NCBI RefSeq assembly: GCF_002209555.1
Contig: NZ_NJIF01000007.1
Coordinates: 1 to 64,000 of the forward strand
Length of the DNA stretch: 64,000 nt
Direction: 5' to 3'
Source: Achromobacter insolitus
GTDB lineage: Bacteria > Pseudomonadota > Gammaproteobacteria > Burkholderiales > Burkholderiaceae_B
Shown here: one piece after another, positions 9,776-18,846 of the stretch
Layout: every line of letters starts with the position of its first letter
Position numbering within the stretch: position 1 is the stretch's first letter
Position numbers and translations under genes: made by a program
The notes under the pieces: model-generated
Databases searched by the model: none
Seen by the model: the letters and a program-made list of their open reading frames with translations, nothing else
What the model was told of the DNA's origin: nothing

Positions 9776-10459
9776 TTACTTCACCCCGTACTTCGTCCGA
9801 TAAGCCAGCACCGCCTCGCGGTGCTCGGCAAACGACGCGTCGTCCTGCAGCAGGGCCAGGATGTCTGCCAGCGAAGCAATCGACACCACAGGAATGCCGT
9901 AGGTCTTGGCGACGTCCTGCACGGCGGAATGCGCCGACAGCGCGTCGTCCGGGCCCGCGCGTTCCATGCGATCCATGGCGATGAGCACGGCGGCGGGCTC
10001 GGCGCCAGCTGCGCGGATGATCTCCACCGATTCACGCACGGACGTCCCGGCGGTGATCACGTCGTCAATGATGACGACCTTGCCCTTGAGGGGCGCACCT
10101 ACCAGGGTGCCGCCTTCGCCGTGGTCCTTGGCTTCCTTGCGGTTGTACGCGAAAGGCACGTCAGCGCCGTTCATGCCGGCATGGCCCGCCAGTGCGATGG
10201 CGGTCGCCGTGCCGAGCGGAATACCCTTGTAGGCCGGCCCGAAAAGCATGTCGAATTTCACGCCCGAATCCAGCAACGCCTGGGCATAGAACTGAGCCAG
10301 CTTGCCAACCGAACGCCCGCTGTTGAACAGTCCGGCGTTGAAGAAATAGGGACTGATGCGGCCCGATTTGACCTTGAAGCTGCCAAAGCGCAGCACGCCC
10401 TCGTTCAAGGCGAAGCGGACGAAATCAAGGGCAGTGGCGGAGGAATTGGCGGCGGGCAT
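9776..10459 (-). CDS. pyrE: orotate phosphoribosyltransferase
   Basis: PyrE joins orotate to PRPP to make orotidine 5'-phosphate in pyrimidine synthesis. The product from the ATG at 10459 is 227 residues. A TTG eight codons upstream is possible, but its extra residues do not resemble the family. The PRPP-binding signature [13 protein letters not shown] is clear, preceded by the catalytic-loop region with [13 protein letters not shown]. The enzyme is cytosolic. It is convergent with the VapC remnant and divergent from the exonuclease III gene. Confidence 0.95.
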   Translation of the reverse strand: MPAANSSATALDFVRFALNEGVLRFGSFKVKSGRISPYFFNAGLFNSGRSVGKLAQFYAQALLDSGVKFDMLFGPAYKGIPLGTATAIALAGHAGMNGADVPFAYNRKEAKDHGEGGTLVGAPLKGKVVIIDDVITAGTSVRESVEIIRAAGAEPAAVLIAMDRMERAGPDDALSAHSAVQDVAKTYGIPVVSIASLADILALLQDDASFAEHREAVLAYRTKYGVK

Positions 10460-10592
10460 GCGTAAAGGTCCGGTAGATGGCAAACGCAGGCATTTTATCC
10501 GCTGTCGGGGCTATTCCTGGGCATCCGCGCCGAGTCGGTTAAATTGCTGGCATTGCCCCGGCCCTTCGCGGCCGTTCAACAGGAGTTTTGCT

Positions 10593-11381
10593 TTGCTGCG
10601 CATCACGTCGATCAATCTCAATGGCATCCGGTCCGCCTTCCGCAAGGGCCTGCAACCGTGGATGGAAAAGCATTCCGCCGACGTGCTCTGCCTGCAGGAA
10701 ATCAAGGTGTCGCATGATGATTTGACCGACGATCTGCGCAATCCGCCCGGCTACACCGGCCATTTCCACCATGCCGTCAAAAAGGGCTATAGCGGCGTCG
10801 GCATCTACTTACGAGACGCGGCCGAGCGCGTCAACATCGGCCTGGGCTGCGAGGAGTTCGATCCCGAAGGCCGCATCATCCGCGCCGACTGGAAGAACCT
10901 GTCGGTCATCAGCGCCTACCTGCCCTCGGGCTCCAGCGGCGACGAGCGCCAGCAGGCCAAGTATCGTTTCCTGGACCGCTTTGGCCCCTGGATCGATGCC
11001 CTGATGCACGAACATAAGACGACCGGCCGCGAGTTCGTCATCTGCGGCGACTGGAACATCGCGCACAAGGAAATCGACCTCAAGAACTGGAAGGGCAACA
11101 TGAAGAATTCGGGCTTCCTGCCCGAAGAACGCGCCTGGCTGACCGACGTGTTCGACAAGCGCGGCTTTGTCGACGTGTTCCGCACCATCGACGACCGCCC
11201 TGACCAATACACCTGGTGGAGCAACCGCGGCCAGGCCTGGGCCAAGAACGTCGGGTGGCGTATCGATTACCAGATCGCGACGCCCGGCATCGCCGCGCGT
11301 GCACGCAATGTCGCTATCTATAAGGACGAGCGCTTCTCGGACCACGCCCCGTTGACGATCGACTACGACGCCACGCTCTGA
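10593..11381 (+). CDS. xthA: exonuclease III family AP endonuclease
   Basis: This Mg-dependent enzyme cuts DNA 5' of abasic sites and removes 3' blocks in base-excision repair. The 262-residue product begins LRITSINLNGIRSAF and carries LQEIKVS (metal-binding Glu), GDWNIAHKEIDLKNW and the C-terminal SDHAPL, all typical of the EEP fold. I choose a TTG start at 10593 because AGGAG lies at the ideal distance (10581-10585). No ATG gives a family-like N terminus. The 3' end overlaps the convergent LysR gene by 19 bp. Confidence 0.92.
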   Translation: MLRITSINLNGIRSAFRKGLQPWMEKHSADVLCLQEIKVSHDDLTDDLRNPPGYTGHFHHAVKKGYSGVGIYLRDAAERVNIGLGCEEFDPEGRIIRADWKNLSVISAYLPSGSSGDERQQAKYRFLDRFGPWIDALMHEHKTTGREFVICGDWNIAHKEIDLKNWKGNMKNSGFLPEERAWLTDVFDKRGFVDVFRTIDDRPDQYTWWSNRGQAWAKNVGWRIDYQIATPGIAARARNVAIYKDERFSDHAPLTIDYDATL

Positions 11382-12295
11382 GCGGCGTCCACCGGGCCCG
11401 CCGCCGCCTCCTGCAGCGACGCGGCGGCCTCCCGGCGCAACCATTCCAGGAAGACCCCGGCGCGCGGGTCGTCCGCGCAAGGCCGGGGCGATAACAGGAC
11501 GTAGGCCGAGCCATCCCGCGCGAAGCCGCAAGGCGCCTCGAGCCGGCGGTCCCGCAAGGCGTCGCAGACCATCAACGCGGAGCCTATTGCCACTCCGAGC
11601 CCGGCCGCGGCCGCCTGCAAACTCAAATAGAAATGCTCGTAGGCGGGTCCAGCACGGCGCGGCGGCTTCACGCCTGCGGCGCGCGACCATTGCCGCCAGG
11701 CTTGAGGGCGGGTCGCGCTGCCGAGCGCGGGCGCGCCGGCCCAGACGCTTTCGGCCGGCTCTGCGCGCGCCGCGCCTGCCAGCCCTGGCCGGCGCACCGG
11801 CCCCGTCCATTCCTCGCACACCCGCTCGACATGCAAAGCAGGATCCCAATCGAAATCGTTGCGGCGTAGTGCCACGTCCACTCCCTGGGCAGCGAAATCC
11901 ACCGGACCTCCCGCCGCGTACAGATGCACCTGCACGCCCGGGTGAGCGCGCTGGAAATCCGGCAGGCGCGGGATCAGCCACATCATGGCGATGGTGGGTT
12001 CGCACGACAGCACCAGCGGCGCGTCCACCGACGGCTGACGCAGCTTGGCCAGGCCTGCCGTCAACTGCTCGAACAAGCCGCGAGTCACCTCGAACAGCTG
12101 CCTGCCTGCATCGGTCAGGAAAACCGCCCGGTTGCGACGCTCGAACAAGGCCAGTCCCAGGGCCTCTTCCAGGAGCCGAACCTGCCGGCTAACGGCGCCA
12201 TGCGTCACGTGCAGCTCTTCGGCCGCCTTTCCGAAGGCCTGATGGCGGGCGGCGGCATCGAAGACCCGCAGGGTATTGAGGGGCGGCAATTTCAT
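11363..12295 (-). CDS. LysR-family regulator (GcvA-like), probable controller of the adjacent LysE exporter
   Basis: The 310-residue protein starts MKLPPLNTLRVFDAAARHQ, a GcvA/AmpR-type N terminus, with the helix-turn-helix around residues 18-45 (FGKAAEELHVTHGAVSRQV). A C-terminal effector-binding domain follows. An upstream in-frame ATG at 12349 would add 18 residues that do not fit the family. It is divergent from a LysE-family exporter gene 108 bases away, the usual arrangement for a LysR regulator and its target. The effector is unknown, and an amino acid is the natural guess. Confidence 0.85.
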   Translation of the reverse strand: MKLPPLNTLRVFDAAARHQAFGKAAEELHVTHGAVSRQVRLLEEALGLALFERRNRAVFLTDAGRQLFEVTRGLFEQLTAGLAKLRQPSVDAPLVLSCEPTIAMMWLIPRLPDFQRAHPGVQVHLYAAGGPVDFAAQGVDVALRRNDFDWDPALHVERVCEEWTGPVRRPGLAGAARAEPAESVWAGAPALGSATRPQAWRQWSRAAGVKPPRRAGPAYEHFYLSLQAAAAGLGVAIGSALMVCDALRDRRLEAPCGFARDGSAYVLLSPRPCADDPRAGVFLEWLRREAAASLQEAAAGPVDAAQSVAS

Positions 12296-12403
12296 GGGGA
12301 AAGGTGAATTTTTCTCACGGATATTGGGCATTAGAAATCGTTTTTCCACCCCGCGCCAGCGCCCGACAATGCCGGTTCCGTATCACCCTCCGCCGCTTTC
12401 GCC

Positions 12404-13015
12404 ATGACCGAATTGTTCGCCGTCGCCCTCATCACGATACTTGCAGTCATCAGTCCCGGCCCGGACTTCGCCATGGTCATGCGCAATAGCTATCTATTCG
12501 GACGGCGCACCGGCCTGATCTGCGCGCTGGGGATTGCCCTGGGCGTGCAGGTGCATGTCTTCTACACGATGTTTGGCGTCAGCTTGCTGGCGCATTACGC
12601 GCAGCCCGTGCTGCAGGGCATCAAGCTGGCGGGCGCCTGCTATCTGGTCTACATGGGCTGGAAGACCTTCTTCAACCGCACGCCGGTCAGCCGCGACCTG
12701 TCCGCGCGGCCGCCGCTTTCGTCCTGGCAGGCGCTGAACAACGGCTTTCTGACCAATGCACTCAACCCCAAGACCACACTGTTCGTGGTGAGTACCTATA
12801 CCCAGGTCGTGTCGCCCGGTACGCCGCTGCCATGGCAGTTTGGCTACGGTCTGTTCATGTCGCTGGCGCACGCCATATGGTTCGGCGTGGTGGCGTGGTC
12901 GGTGTCGTCGCCGGTCCTGCGCGGCGCGCTGCTGGACCATCAGCTCGCGGCGGACCGAGTGGTCGGTGCGATCCTGATGGCCCTGGGCGCGGCGCTGGCG
13001 GCCGTGCAGTTGTAA
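12404..13015 (+). CDS. LysE/RhtB-family amino-acid exporter
   Basis: These six-helix inner-membrane proteins export amino acids or homoserine lactones by proton exchange. The 203-residue length is typical. The N terminus contains the family motif ISPGPDFAMVMRNS, followed by five further hydrophobic segments and the mid-protein NGFLTNALNPKTTLF, also diagnostic. It is divergent from a LysR regulator. The substrate cannot be told from sequence alone. Confidence 0.88.
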   Translation: MTELFAVALITILAVISPGPDFAMVMRNSYLFGRRTGLICALGIALGVQVHVFYTMFGVSLLAHYAQPVLQGIKLAGACYLVYMGWKTFFNRTPVSRDLSARPPLSSWQALNNGFLTNALNPKTTLFVVSTYTQVVSPGTPLPWQFGYGLFMSLAHAIWFGVVAWSVSSPVLRGALLDHQLAADRVVGAILMALGAALAAVQL

Positions 13016-13053
13016 TCCCGCACCCAGGATGTGATCTTTCGCAAATAAATAAC

Positions 13054-13262
13054 GGGGACGCATTAAGAGCATTCACCGGCGCTGCCCGTGACAGATAACC
13101 GAAATGAGCCGTCAATACTCCGCGCTCGCATGCATCCAGAGCCTTGCCGCATCAACGATTAAAACTGGGGACATATTATTTTCCCCAGTGAATTCAACCG
13201 CTTTTCTTAAAAGTTCGGCATTTCTCCTGCTTTTCAGTCAATTTCGATTTTTATGCGTCCCC
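13054..13262. mobile_element. AT-rich MITE/RAYT-like remnant bounded by inverted repeats
   Basis: The 427-base gap before gdhA is much more AT-rich than its surroundings. It is bounded by GGGGACGCAT at 13054-13063 and its inverse ATGCGTCCCC at 13253-13262. In the middle is a hairpin with 8-bp arms at 13164-13171 and 13182-13189 (ACTGGGGA / TCCCCAGT) sharing the GGGGA core. Such GGGGAC/GTCCCC palindromes commonly flank REP-associated tyrosine transposase genes in beta-proteobacteria. No transposase remains and no convincing coding frame lies inside. Identification as a remnant is inference. Confidence 0.45.
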
Positions 13263-13317
13263 AATTTAAATGACAAAAAAGCGCTTTGATATCAAGGTGA
13301 TGGCGGAATTTTCGACT

Positions 13318-13347
13318 TTGCGCAGGGCAACATTTTGCCCCTACAAT
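13318..13347 (+). promoter_or_regulatory. gdhA: candidate sigma-70 promoter of gdhA
   Basis: TTGCGC (13318-13323) and TACAAT (13342-13347) are separated by 18 bases, about 95 bases upstream of the gdhA start. An inverted repeat GGTGCG...GTGCACC follows just downstream and could be a regulator site. The assignment is by pattern only. Confidence 0.4.
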
Positions 13348-13442
13348 TCCGCACCATACCGGTGCGACCGTGCACCAAAAAGAATTTTTCGCGCCCCAAT
13401 CCGGCGCAGTCCGCACCTATTCGAAGCGCCCCCAAGGAGATC

Positions 13443-14789
13443 ATGTTGAAAGTGCAGAGTCTGGACGACTTCCTGCGTGGCGTCGCCGCGCGCGACCCGC
13501 AGCAGCCTGAGTTCATGCAAGCCGTCCAGGAGGTGATGCTGAGCCTGTGGCCCTTCATCGAAAAGCACCCCCACTATGCCGAGCACGCCGTGCTGGAACG
13601 CCTGGTGGAGCCGGAACGCGTGATCCAGTTCCGCGTGTGCTGGACCGACGACCGGGGCCAGGCCCAAGTCAACCGCGCTTTCCGCATCCAGCACAGCTCG
13701 GCCATCGGCCCCTTCAAGGGCGGCATGCGGTTCCATCCTTCGGTGAACCTGTCGATCCTGAAGTTCCTGGCTTTCGAACAGACCCTGAAGAACTCGCTGA
13801 CCACTCTGCCCATGGGCGGCGGCAAGGGCGGCTCCGACTTCGATCCCAAGGGCAAGTCCGACGCCGAAGTCATGCGTTTCTGCCAAGCCCTCATGATCGA
13901 GCTGTACCGCCACCTGGGTCCGGACACTGACGTGCCGGCTGGCGACATCGGCGTGGGCGCGCGCGAAGTCGGCTTCATGGCCGGCATGATGAAGAAGCTG
14001 TCCAACTCGACCGCCAGCGTGTTCACCGGCAAGGGCCTGACCTTCGGCGGCAGCCTGATCCGCCCCGAAGCCACCGGCTACGGCACGGTGTACTTCGCCG
14101 AAGAAATGCTCAAGCGCGTCGGCCGCTCCTTCGACGGCCTGCGCGTCTCCGTGTCGGGCTCGGGCAACGTTGCCCAGTACGCCATCGAAAAGGCCATGGC
14201 GCTGGGCGCCAAGGTCGTGACCGTTTCGGATTCGAACGGCACCGTGGTGGACGAAGCCGGCTTCACGCACGAAAAGCTGGTGGCGCTGATGCACATCAAG
14301 AACGATCTGCGCGGCCGCCTGGACACCTATGCCCGCCAATTCGGCCTGACCTATGAATCCGGCAAGCGTCCGTGGCACGTGCCGGTGGACGTGGCCCTGC
14401 CCTGCGCCACCCAGAACGAGCTGGAACTGGCCGACGCGCAAACGCTGATCAAAAACGGCGTGCTCTGCGTTGCCGAAGGCGCCAACATGCCTGCTACGCT
14501 GGAAGCCGCCAAGGCCTTCATCGCCGCGCGCGTGCTCTACGCGCCCGGCAAGGCCAGCAATGCCGGCGGCGTGGCCGTCTCCGGCCTGGAAATGGCGCAG
14601 AACTCGGCTCGCCTGGCCTGGACGCGCGATGAAGTCGACGCCCGCCTGCACGCCATCATGCGCGACATCCATGAAAACTGCGTGCGCCACGGCCACAGCG
14701 AACGCGAGTACGTCAACTACCTGGACGGCGCCAACATCGCCGGCTTCGTGAAGGTGGCTGACGCAATGCGTCAGCAAGGCTTGTACTGA
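13443..14789 (+). CDS. gdhA: NADP-specific glutamate dehydrogenase
   Basis: GdhA aminates 2-oxoglutarate to glutamate and is a main route of ammonium assimilation. The 448-residue length fits the bacterial hexameric NADP type. The substrate-binding segments FKGGMRFHPSVN and LPMGGGKGGSDFDPKG, with the catalytic lysine region, are intact. The Rossmann domain has the SGSGNVAQYA loop. The start is the ATG at 13443, preceded by AAGGAG at the correct distance. An in-frame extension upstream is unlikely. It is followed by family A hairpin repeats and stands alone transcriptionally. Confidence 0.96.
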   Translation: MLKVQSLDDFLRGVAARDPQQPEFMQAVQEVMLSLWPFIEKHPHYAEHAVLERLVEPERVIQFRVCWTDDRGQAQVNRAFRIQHSSAIGPFKGGMRFHPSVNLSILKFLAFEQTLKNSLTTLPMGGGKGGSDFDPKGKSDAEVMRFCQALMIELYRHLGPDTDVPAGDIGVGAREVGFMAGMMKKLSNSTASVFTGKGLTFGGSLIRPEATGYGTVYFAEEMLKRVGRSFDGLRVSVSGSGNVAQYAIEKAMALGAKVVTVSDSNGTVVDEAGFTHEKLVALMHIKNDLRGRLDTYARQFGLTYESGKRPWHVPVDVALPCATQNELELADAQTLIKNGVLCVAEGANMPATLEAAKAFIAARVLYAPGKASNAGGVAVSGLEMAQNSARLAWTRDEVDARLHAIMRDIHENCVRHGHSEREYVNYLDGANIAGFVKVADAMRQQGLY

Positions 14790-14790
14790 C

Positions 14791-14924
14791 CCCCCGCAGC
14801 GCTGCGCGCTTCCCCCCAGGACGGGCCCGCTGCGGACCGGCTGAGAGGGCCCACCCCGAAGCGCTACGCGCTTCCCCCTCAAGGGGGCGCCGCTGCGGAC
14901 CGGCAAAGCCGGCTCCGCGCGGCC
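14791..14924 (+). repeat. interspersed hairpin repeat (family A), degenerate plus complete copy
   Basis: A degenerate copy (about 14791-14842) is followed by a fuller one (14853-14924). The full copy holds three small hairpins in fixed order: GAAGCGC/GCGCTTC, CCCC/GGGG and CCGGC/GCCGG. The same order recurs at 20023-20098, 31096-31172 and 32652-32727. Each copy sits just 3' of a plus-strand gene. Here it separates gdhA from the convergent copper-chaperone gene and may act as a transcript end. Confidence 0.85.
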
Positions 14925-14975
14925 GCGATTCGGGCAGATCTGCTTTATCAGGACAGCGCGGGCAGCGCGGAGCGC

Positions 14976-15476
14976 TTAGTGTTTCATCGTGCCGTGGTTC
15001 ATGCCGCCGTGGTTCATGCCGGGGTTGTGCGAGGCCGGCTTGACCTTGAACTGCACGGTGACTTCGCCGGCCTTTTCGAATTTCAGCGTGGCCGGGACCG
15101 TGCCGCCTTCGGCGAACGGGGCCTTCAGCTTGATGAACATGACGTGGTAGCCGCCCGGGCTGAGCTTGACCTCGGTATCGGCCGGCAACGCGATGCCGCC
15201 TTCCACCTGACGCATCTTCGACACGCCGTTCTCGGTCTGCACCGTGTGCAGTTCGACGCGTTCCGCGGCATCGGAAGACACCGACAGCAGGCGGTCCGGG
15301 GTCTTCGCGTCGTTGTCGATATCCATATACCCCGCGCCGTTGGACTGGCCCGGCGCGGACGCGCGCACCCAGAGGTCATCGACCTCGATCTGGCCAACCT
15401 TGTAGTCCTTTGCCCACGCCGAACCGGCCGTGCACAGGCCCAGGGCGGCAATGACAGCGAACTTGCGGATGTTCAT
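14976..15476 (-). CDS. periplasmic copper chaperone, PCu(A)C family
   Basis: PCu(A)C proteins carry Cu(I) in the periplasm, chiefly for assembling the CuA centre of cytochrome c oxidase. The 166-residue precursor has a Sec signal peptide (about residues 1-22, ending AGSAWA). The family motif is present: His in ELHTV, a Met eleven residues later (SKMRQ), and about 22 residues on the HVM pair (GGYHVMFIK). The C-terminal tail is rich in His and Met (HNPGMNHGG, MNHGTMKH), an additional copper-binding extension. No SCO or oxidase gene is adjacent. Confidence 0.92.
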   Translation of the reverse strand: MNIRKFAVIAALGLCTAGSAWAKDYKVGQIEVDDLWVRASAPGQSNGAGYMDIDNDAKTPDRLLSVSSDAAERVELHTVQTENGVSKMRQVEGGIALPADTEVKLSPGGYHVMFIKLKAPFAEGGTVPATLKFEKAGEVTVQFKVKPASHNPGMNHGGMNHGTMKH

Positions 15477-15495
15477 GGGGTGTTCTCCTAGTGGG

Positions 15496-16395
15496 TTAAC
15501 GTCGCCTGACCAGGCTGCGGGCGGCTGAAAGGACCGAATCGGTCAGGGCTTCCATTGCTTCGGAGTTTACCCGCCAATGCTGCCAATACAGCGGCACGTC
15601 CTCCCAGGCGCGGCCCCGAAGCAGCATCAGCTGACCTGCGTCAAGGTGTTCCTGCACCAGCGGCAAGGGATTCATGGTCCAGCCCAGCCCGCCAAGCGTG
15701 GCCTGCACAAACGCGCGCGTGGAAGGCACCCACCAGACCGGTGGCTGCCAAGGCGCGGGATCGGCGATCTTGTGCGCGAAGCGGGCCTGCAATGCGTCCT
15801 TGCGGTTGAACACCAGCACGGGCGCCTGCGCCAGCGTCTGGGCGTTAACGCCTTGCGAAAAATAGCGCTTGTGGAATTCAGGCGTGCAGGTCGCCACATA
15901 GCGCATGCTGCCCAGCGCATGGATGCGGCACCCCTGCACCGGTTCGGCCAGCGCGGTGACCGCGCCCAGCACTGAGCCATTGCGCAGCAGCGTGGCGGTG
16001 TGATCCTGGTCTTCGGACTGCATATCCAGCGTGGCCCGCGTGCGGGCCGAGAACTGCACGGCCGCATCGACGAACCAGGTCTCCAGGCTGTCGTGATTGA
16101 CCGCGACCGGGATGCTGGCGTACGGCACGTCGTCATCCGCCACCCCCAGGCGATCGAGCGCGTCATGCTCCAGCAGCGCCGTCTGCTCGGCCAGCCGCAC
16201 CAGCACCTGCCCGTCGGCAGTTGCCACAGCCGGCACGGTGCGCTGGACCAGCAAACGCCCCATGCGGTCCTCCAGCGCCTTGATCCGCTGCGACACCGCC
16301 GAGGGCGTGACGCTCAGCGACAGCGCTGCCCGTTCGAAACTGCCTTCCCGCACTACCGCCGCCAAGGCCCGCAGGTTGCCGTGATCGATTTTCAT
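15496..16395 (-). CDS. argP: ArgP/IciA-type LysR regulator
   Basis: ArgP activates the arginine/lysine exporter gene argO in response to arginine, with lysine antagonising. The 299-residue product begins MKIDHGNLRALAAVVREGSFERAA and has the helix-turn-helix SLSVTPSAVSQRIKALEDRMG, closely like the ArgP family. It is divergent from a LysE-family exporter 147 bases away, the known argP-argO arrangement. The divergent region is AT-rich around 16396-16440 and likely holds the operator. Confidence 0.88.
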   Translation of the reverse strand: MKIDHGNLRALAAVVREGSFERAALSLSVTPSAVSQRIKALEDRMGRLLVQRTVPAVATADGQVLVRLAEQTALLEHDALDRLGVADDDVPYASIPVAVNHDSLETWFVDAAVQFSARTRATLDMQSEDQDHTATLLRNGSVLGAVTALAEPVQGCRIHALGSMRYVATCTPEFHKRYFSQGVNAQTLAQAPVLVFNRKDALQARFAHKIADPAPWQPPVWWVPSTRAFVQATLGGLGWTMNPLPLVQEHLDAGQLMLLRGRAWEDVPLYWQHWRVNSEAMEALTDSVLSAARSLVRRR

Positions 16396-16542
16396 GAGAT
16401 TAGTTTTACTTAAGATAGTGAAGGAAAATTAGCTTTATTTCATATGCCGTGCAAGCGAAAATGACGCATTACCGGAGCGCTTCCCGGCGCCCGGCATTGT
16501 CATCCAAGCGCCGCCACAGGCGTAGCAGCACAGGTGCAGGTC

Positions 16543-17175
16543 ATGTTCGCCACGTTGTCATCCCCCCTCTTCTTCACTGCCTGGGCCAGCGGCACGGCCA
16601 CCGGGCTGGGCCTGTTCGCGGTCGTGGGCGCGCAAAGCGCGTTCATCCTGCGCCAGGGGCTGATGCGCGCGCACCTCTTGAGCGTGGTCGCCATCTGCGC
16701 GCTGATCGACGCCATCTTCATCTTCGCCAGCGTCTCCGGCCTGCAGGCTCTCACCTCCTGGTTTCCCTGGCTGACGACCGCCGTGCTGTGGTTCGGCGTA
16801 GCCTTCCTGTCCTGGTATGCGCTGCAGTCCGCGCGCCGCGCCTGGACCGCCACCGGGGGCCTGGCCGCAGCTCGCGACGTGGTTCCGTCGCGCCGTGCGG
16901 CCATGCTGGGCGCGCTGGGTTTCTCGCTGCTGAATCCGCACTTCTGGCTGGACATGGTTGTGGTCGGTTCGCTGGCGCATGGTTTCGAGGACGCCCGCAT
17001 GGCGTTCGCCGCCGGCGCCTTCACCGCCAGCCTGTTGTGGCTTGCCGTGCTGGGCATCGGATCCCGCCTGTTCGCCCCGTTCTTCGCCAGTGCTTCCGCC
17101 TGGCGTATCCTGGACGGCCTCATCGCGGTCGTCATGGCGGCGCTGGCGATCAGCCTGGCGCTCAAGGGCGTATAA
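16543..17175 (+). CDS. argO: ArgO/LysE-type basic amino-acid exporter
   Basis: ArgO exports arginine and the toxic analogue canavanine, and sometimes lysine. The 210-residue product has six hydrophobic segments and the family N-terminal sequence GLGLFAVVGAQSAFILRQG plus the mid-protein LGFSLLNPHFWLD. I use the ATG at 16543. A GTG three codons earlier is possible. The gene is divergent from argP, supporting the substrate call. The small protein gene at 17210 follows and may be co-transcribed. Confidence 0.88.
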   Translation: MFATLSSPLFFTAWASGTATGLGLFAVVGAQSAFILRQGLMRAHLLSVVAICALIDAIFIFASVSGLQALTSWFPWLTTAVLWFGVAFLSWYALQSARRAWTATGGLAAARDVVPSRRAAMLGALGFSLLNPHFWLDMVVVGSLAHGFEDARMAFAAGAFTASLLWLAVLGIGSRLFAPFFASASAWRILDGLIAVVMAALAISLALKGV

Positions 17176-17209
17176 GCGACGTTATCGTCTGACTCGCCGG
17201 ACCCTCCCC

Positions 17210-17521
17210 ATGTACAGCTCCACGTTCATCTTCGCCAAGAAGCAGTTCGACGATGACTTCCACCGCCTTGACCAGGCCATTGCCGCCGCCGCGCGCGCCA
17301 TCCCCGGCTATCTGGGAGAAGAGAGCTGGGAGGACACGGCGCGGGGACTGGTCTGCAACGTCTATTACTGGGAATCGATGGACGCCCTGGAGCAACTGAT
17401 CCGCCATCCGGAGCACCTGCGCGCCAAGGCCGGGCAAGCGCGCTGGCTGGACGGCTATCGCGTGGAAATCGCCCAAGTGCTCCGGCGCTATGGCGAAGGG
17501 CTGCCGCCGCCGTCCTTATAA
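17210..17521 (+). CDS. antibiotic-biosynthesis-monooxygenase-fold protein
   Basis: The 103-residue product resembles small dimeric ABM-domain proteins with a ferredoxin-like alpha/beta barrel. Family-like features are the N-terminal strand YSSTFIFAKKQ, a central IPGYLGEESWED and YYWESMDALEQLIRHPEHLRAK. Members often act on quinones, haem or reactive intermediates, but many have unknown roles. The gene follows argO by 34 bases and precedes a LysR gene by 52. No substrate can be assigned. Confidence 0.8.
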   Translation: MYSSTFIFAKKQFDDDFHRLDQAIAAAARAIPGYLGEESWEDTARGLVCNVYYWESMDALEQLIRHPEHLRAKAGQARWLDGYRVEIAQVLRRYGEGLPPPSL

Positions 17522-17573
17522 TCTCGCGGTTGCCACTTTTTCGTCGGGCGCAGCACCGGCCCGCCAGACGATC

Positions 17574-18515
17574 ATGCGCGGTCCCTCCCCCTCCAAAGAT
17601 GTGCGCCTGCCACCCCTGGCCGCCATCCAGGCTTTCGAAGCAGCCGCACGCCTGGGCTCTTTCGAACGCGCCAGCGAGGAGCTCTTCGTCACCGCCAGCG
17701 CCATCGGCAAGCGCATTGCCGCGCTGGAGGCCTTGCTGGACGTCACCCTCTTCATACGCAGCAGCCGCGGCGCCACGCTGAGCGCTGCCGGCCGGGAGTA
17801 CCTGGATCAGGTCCGCACGGCGCTGGACCTGCTGTCGGACGCCTCCCTGCACAAACGCGGAGAACCCAAACTCGAGCCCCTGCGGGTCGTGTCCACCCCC
17901 ACTTTCGCCCGCCAGGTGCTGATCCCCGCCCTGCCCGGCTTCACCGCCGCGCATCCCGAGGTGGAACTGGAAATCATGTTGTCCATACCTTACCTGGACA
18001 TCATGCCGCCCAACGCCGATGTCTGGGTGCGCTTCGGCAGTGGCAAGTATCCCGGCTTGAATGCGCGCCAATTGACCGCGGATCCGGTGTTCGCCGTCTG
18101 CGCGCCGGACTACCGCGACCGGCACGGTCCCTTTGAGCGGCCCGCGGATCTGGCGCGGGCGCAGTTGCTGCGCTGTCCCATGGAGCCATGGCGGCCCTGG
18201 CTCGCCGCCGCCGGCCTCGACTGGCCCGAGCCTACGCGCGGCGTCTGGCTGGTGGACCTGGGCATCATGCTGGCTGCCGCGCGCGCCGGTCAGGGTCTTG
18301 CGCTCACGCGACGCGCACTGGCCGCGGAATGGCTAGACGAAGGCAAGCTGGTGCGCGTCCTGGACATCGAGATTCCCGGGGAATCCCAGTATTACCTGTG
18401 CACCGAAAGCTCGCGCCCACCCGGCAACGCGGTCCAAGCGTTTTCCCTATGGTTGGAAGGCGTGTGCAAACAGGTGGCCCAATGGCCACGCGGCCCGCAG
18501 GCCAGCCAGGAATAA
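17574..18515 (+). CDS. LysR-family regulator (GcvA-like)
   Basis: The 313-residue product has an N-terminal winged helix-turn-helix (residues about 16-45, with FERASEELFVTASAIGKRI) and a type-2 periplasmic-binding-like effector domain. I use the ATG at 17574. Upstream in-frame codons lie in the end of the previous gene. The protein belongs to the GcvA branch, whose targets vary. It could control the small ABM gene before it or the Liv operon after it, but there is no divergent partner to guide the choice. Confidence 0.85.
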   Translation: MRGPSPSKDVRLPPLAAIQAFEAAARLGSFERASEELFVTASAIGKRIAALEALLDVTLFIRSSRGATLSAAGREYLDQVRTALDLLSDASLHKRGEPKLEPLRVVSTPTFARQVLIPALPGFTAAHPEVELEIMLSIPYLDIMPPNADVWVRFGSGKYPGLNARQLTADPVFAVCAPDYRDRHGPFERPADLARAQLLRCPMEPWRPWLAAAGLDWPEPTRGVWLVDLGIMLAAARAGQGLALTRRALAAEWLDEGKLVRVLDIEIPGESQYYLCTESSRPPGNAVQAFSLWLEGVCKQVAQWPRGPQASQE

Positions 18516-18846
18516 ATTTCCAGTCCAGGGCGGAATGAAATTCCGCGCAACCCGGCGCAGCGCTGGCTAGGATGCGGCCAATGCAACGTCCCGTCCATGC
18601 CCGCCACGGCACGCCGCCGCCTTTCCCCTTCCCCATTTCAGGCTGCGCCTTGGCGCATGGCAGGTGCGCCTGTGCGTCCGTACTAGGTATTTACGCGGAA
18701 AAACCCCGCCGGGTCAGTTTCGCGTAAGTGATTAGGCAGACAGTCACGACACGCCACACAGGAGAGCGCCGCAGCATCTGATTTCCGCCGCCCGGCGCCG
18801 GCACACGGTTTTCCACGCAGTTCTACCAATTACAACGGAGACATTC
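18516..18846 (+). promoter_or_regulatory. control region upstream of the first liv operon
   Basis: This 331-base gap holds no convincing gene. It includes a 7-bp inverted repeat, TTACGCG at 18691-18697 and CGCGTAA at 18721-18727, that could be an operator. A GC-rich stretch and a ribosome-binding region (ACGGAG) before livK follow. Promoter elements are not clear by eye. Confidence 0.35.

Noticed and set aside
13104..13289. A 61-codon plus-strand frame in the gap before gdhA
   Set aside because: It lies inside the AT-rich inverted-repeat remnant, has no Shine-Dalgarno and shows no similarity to a known protein.
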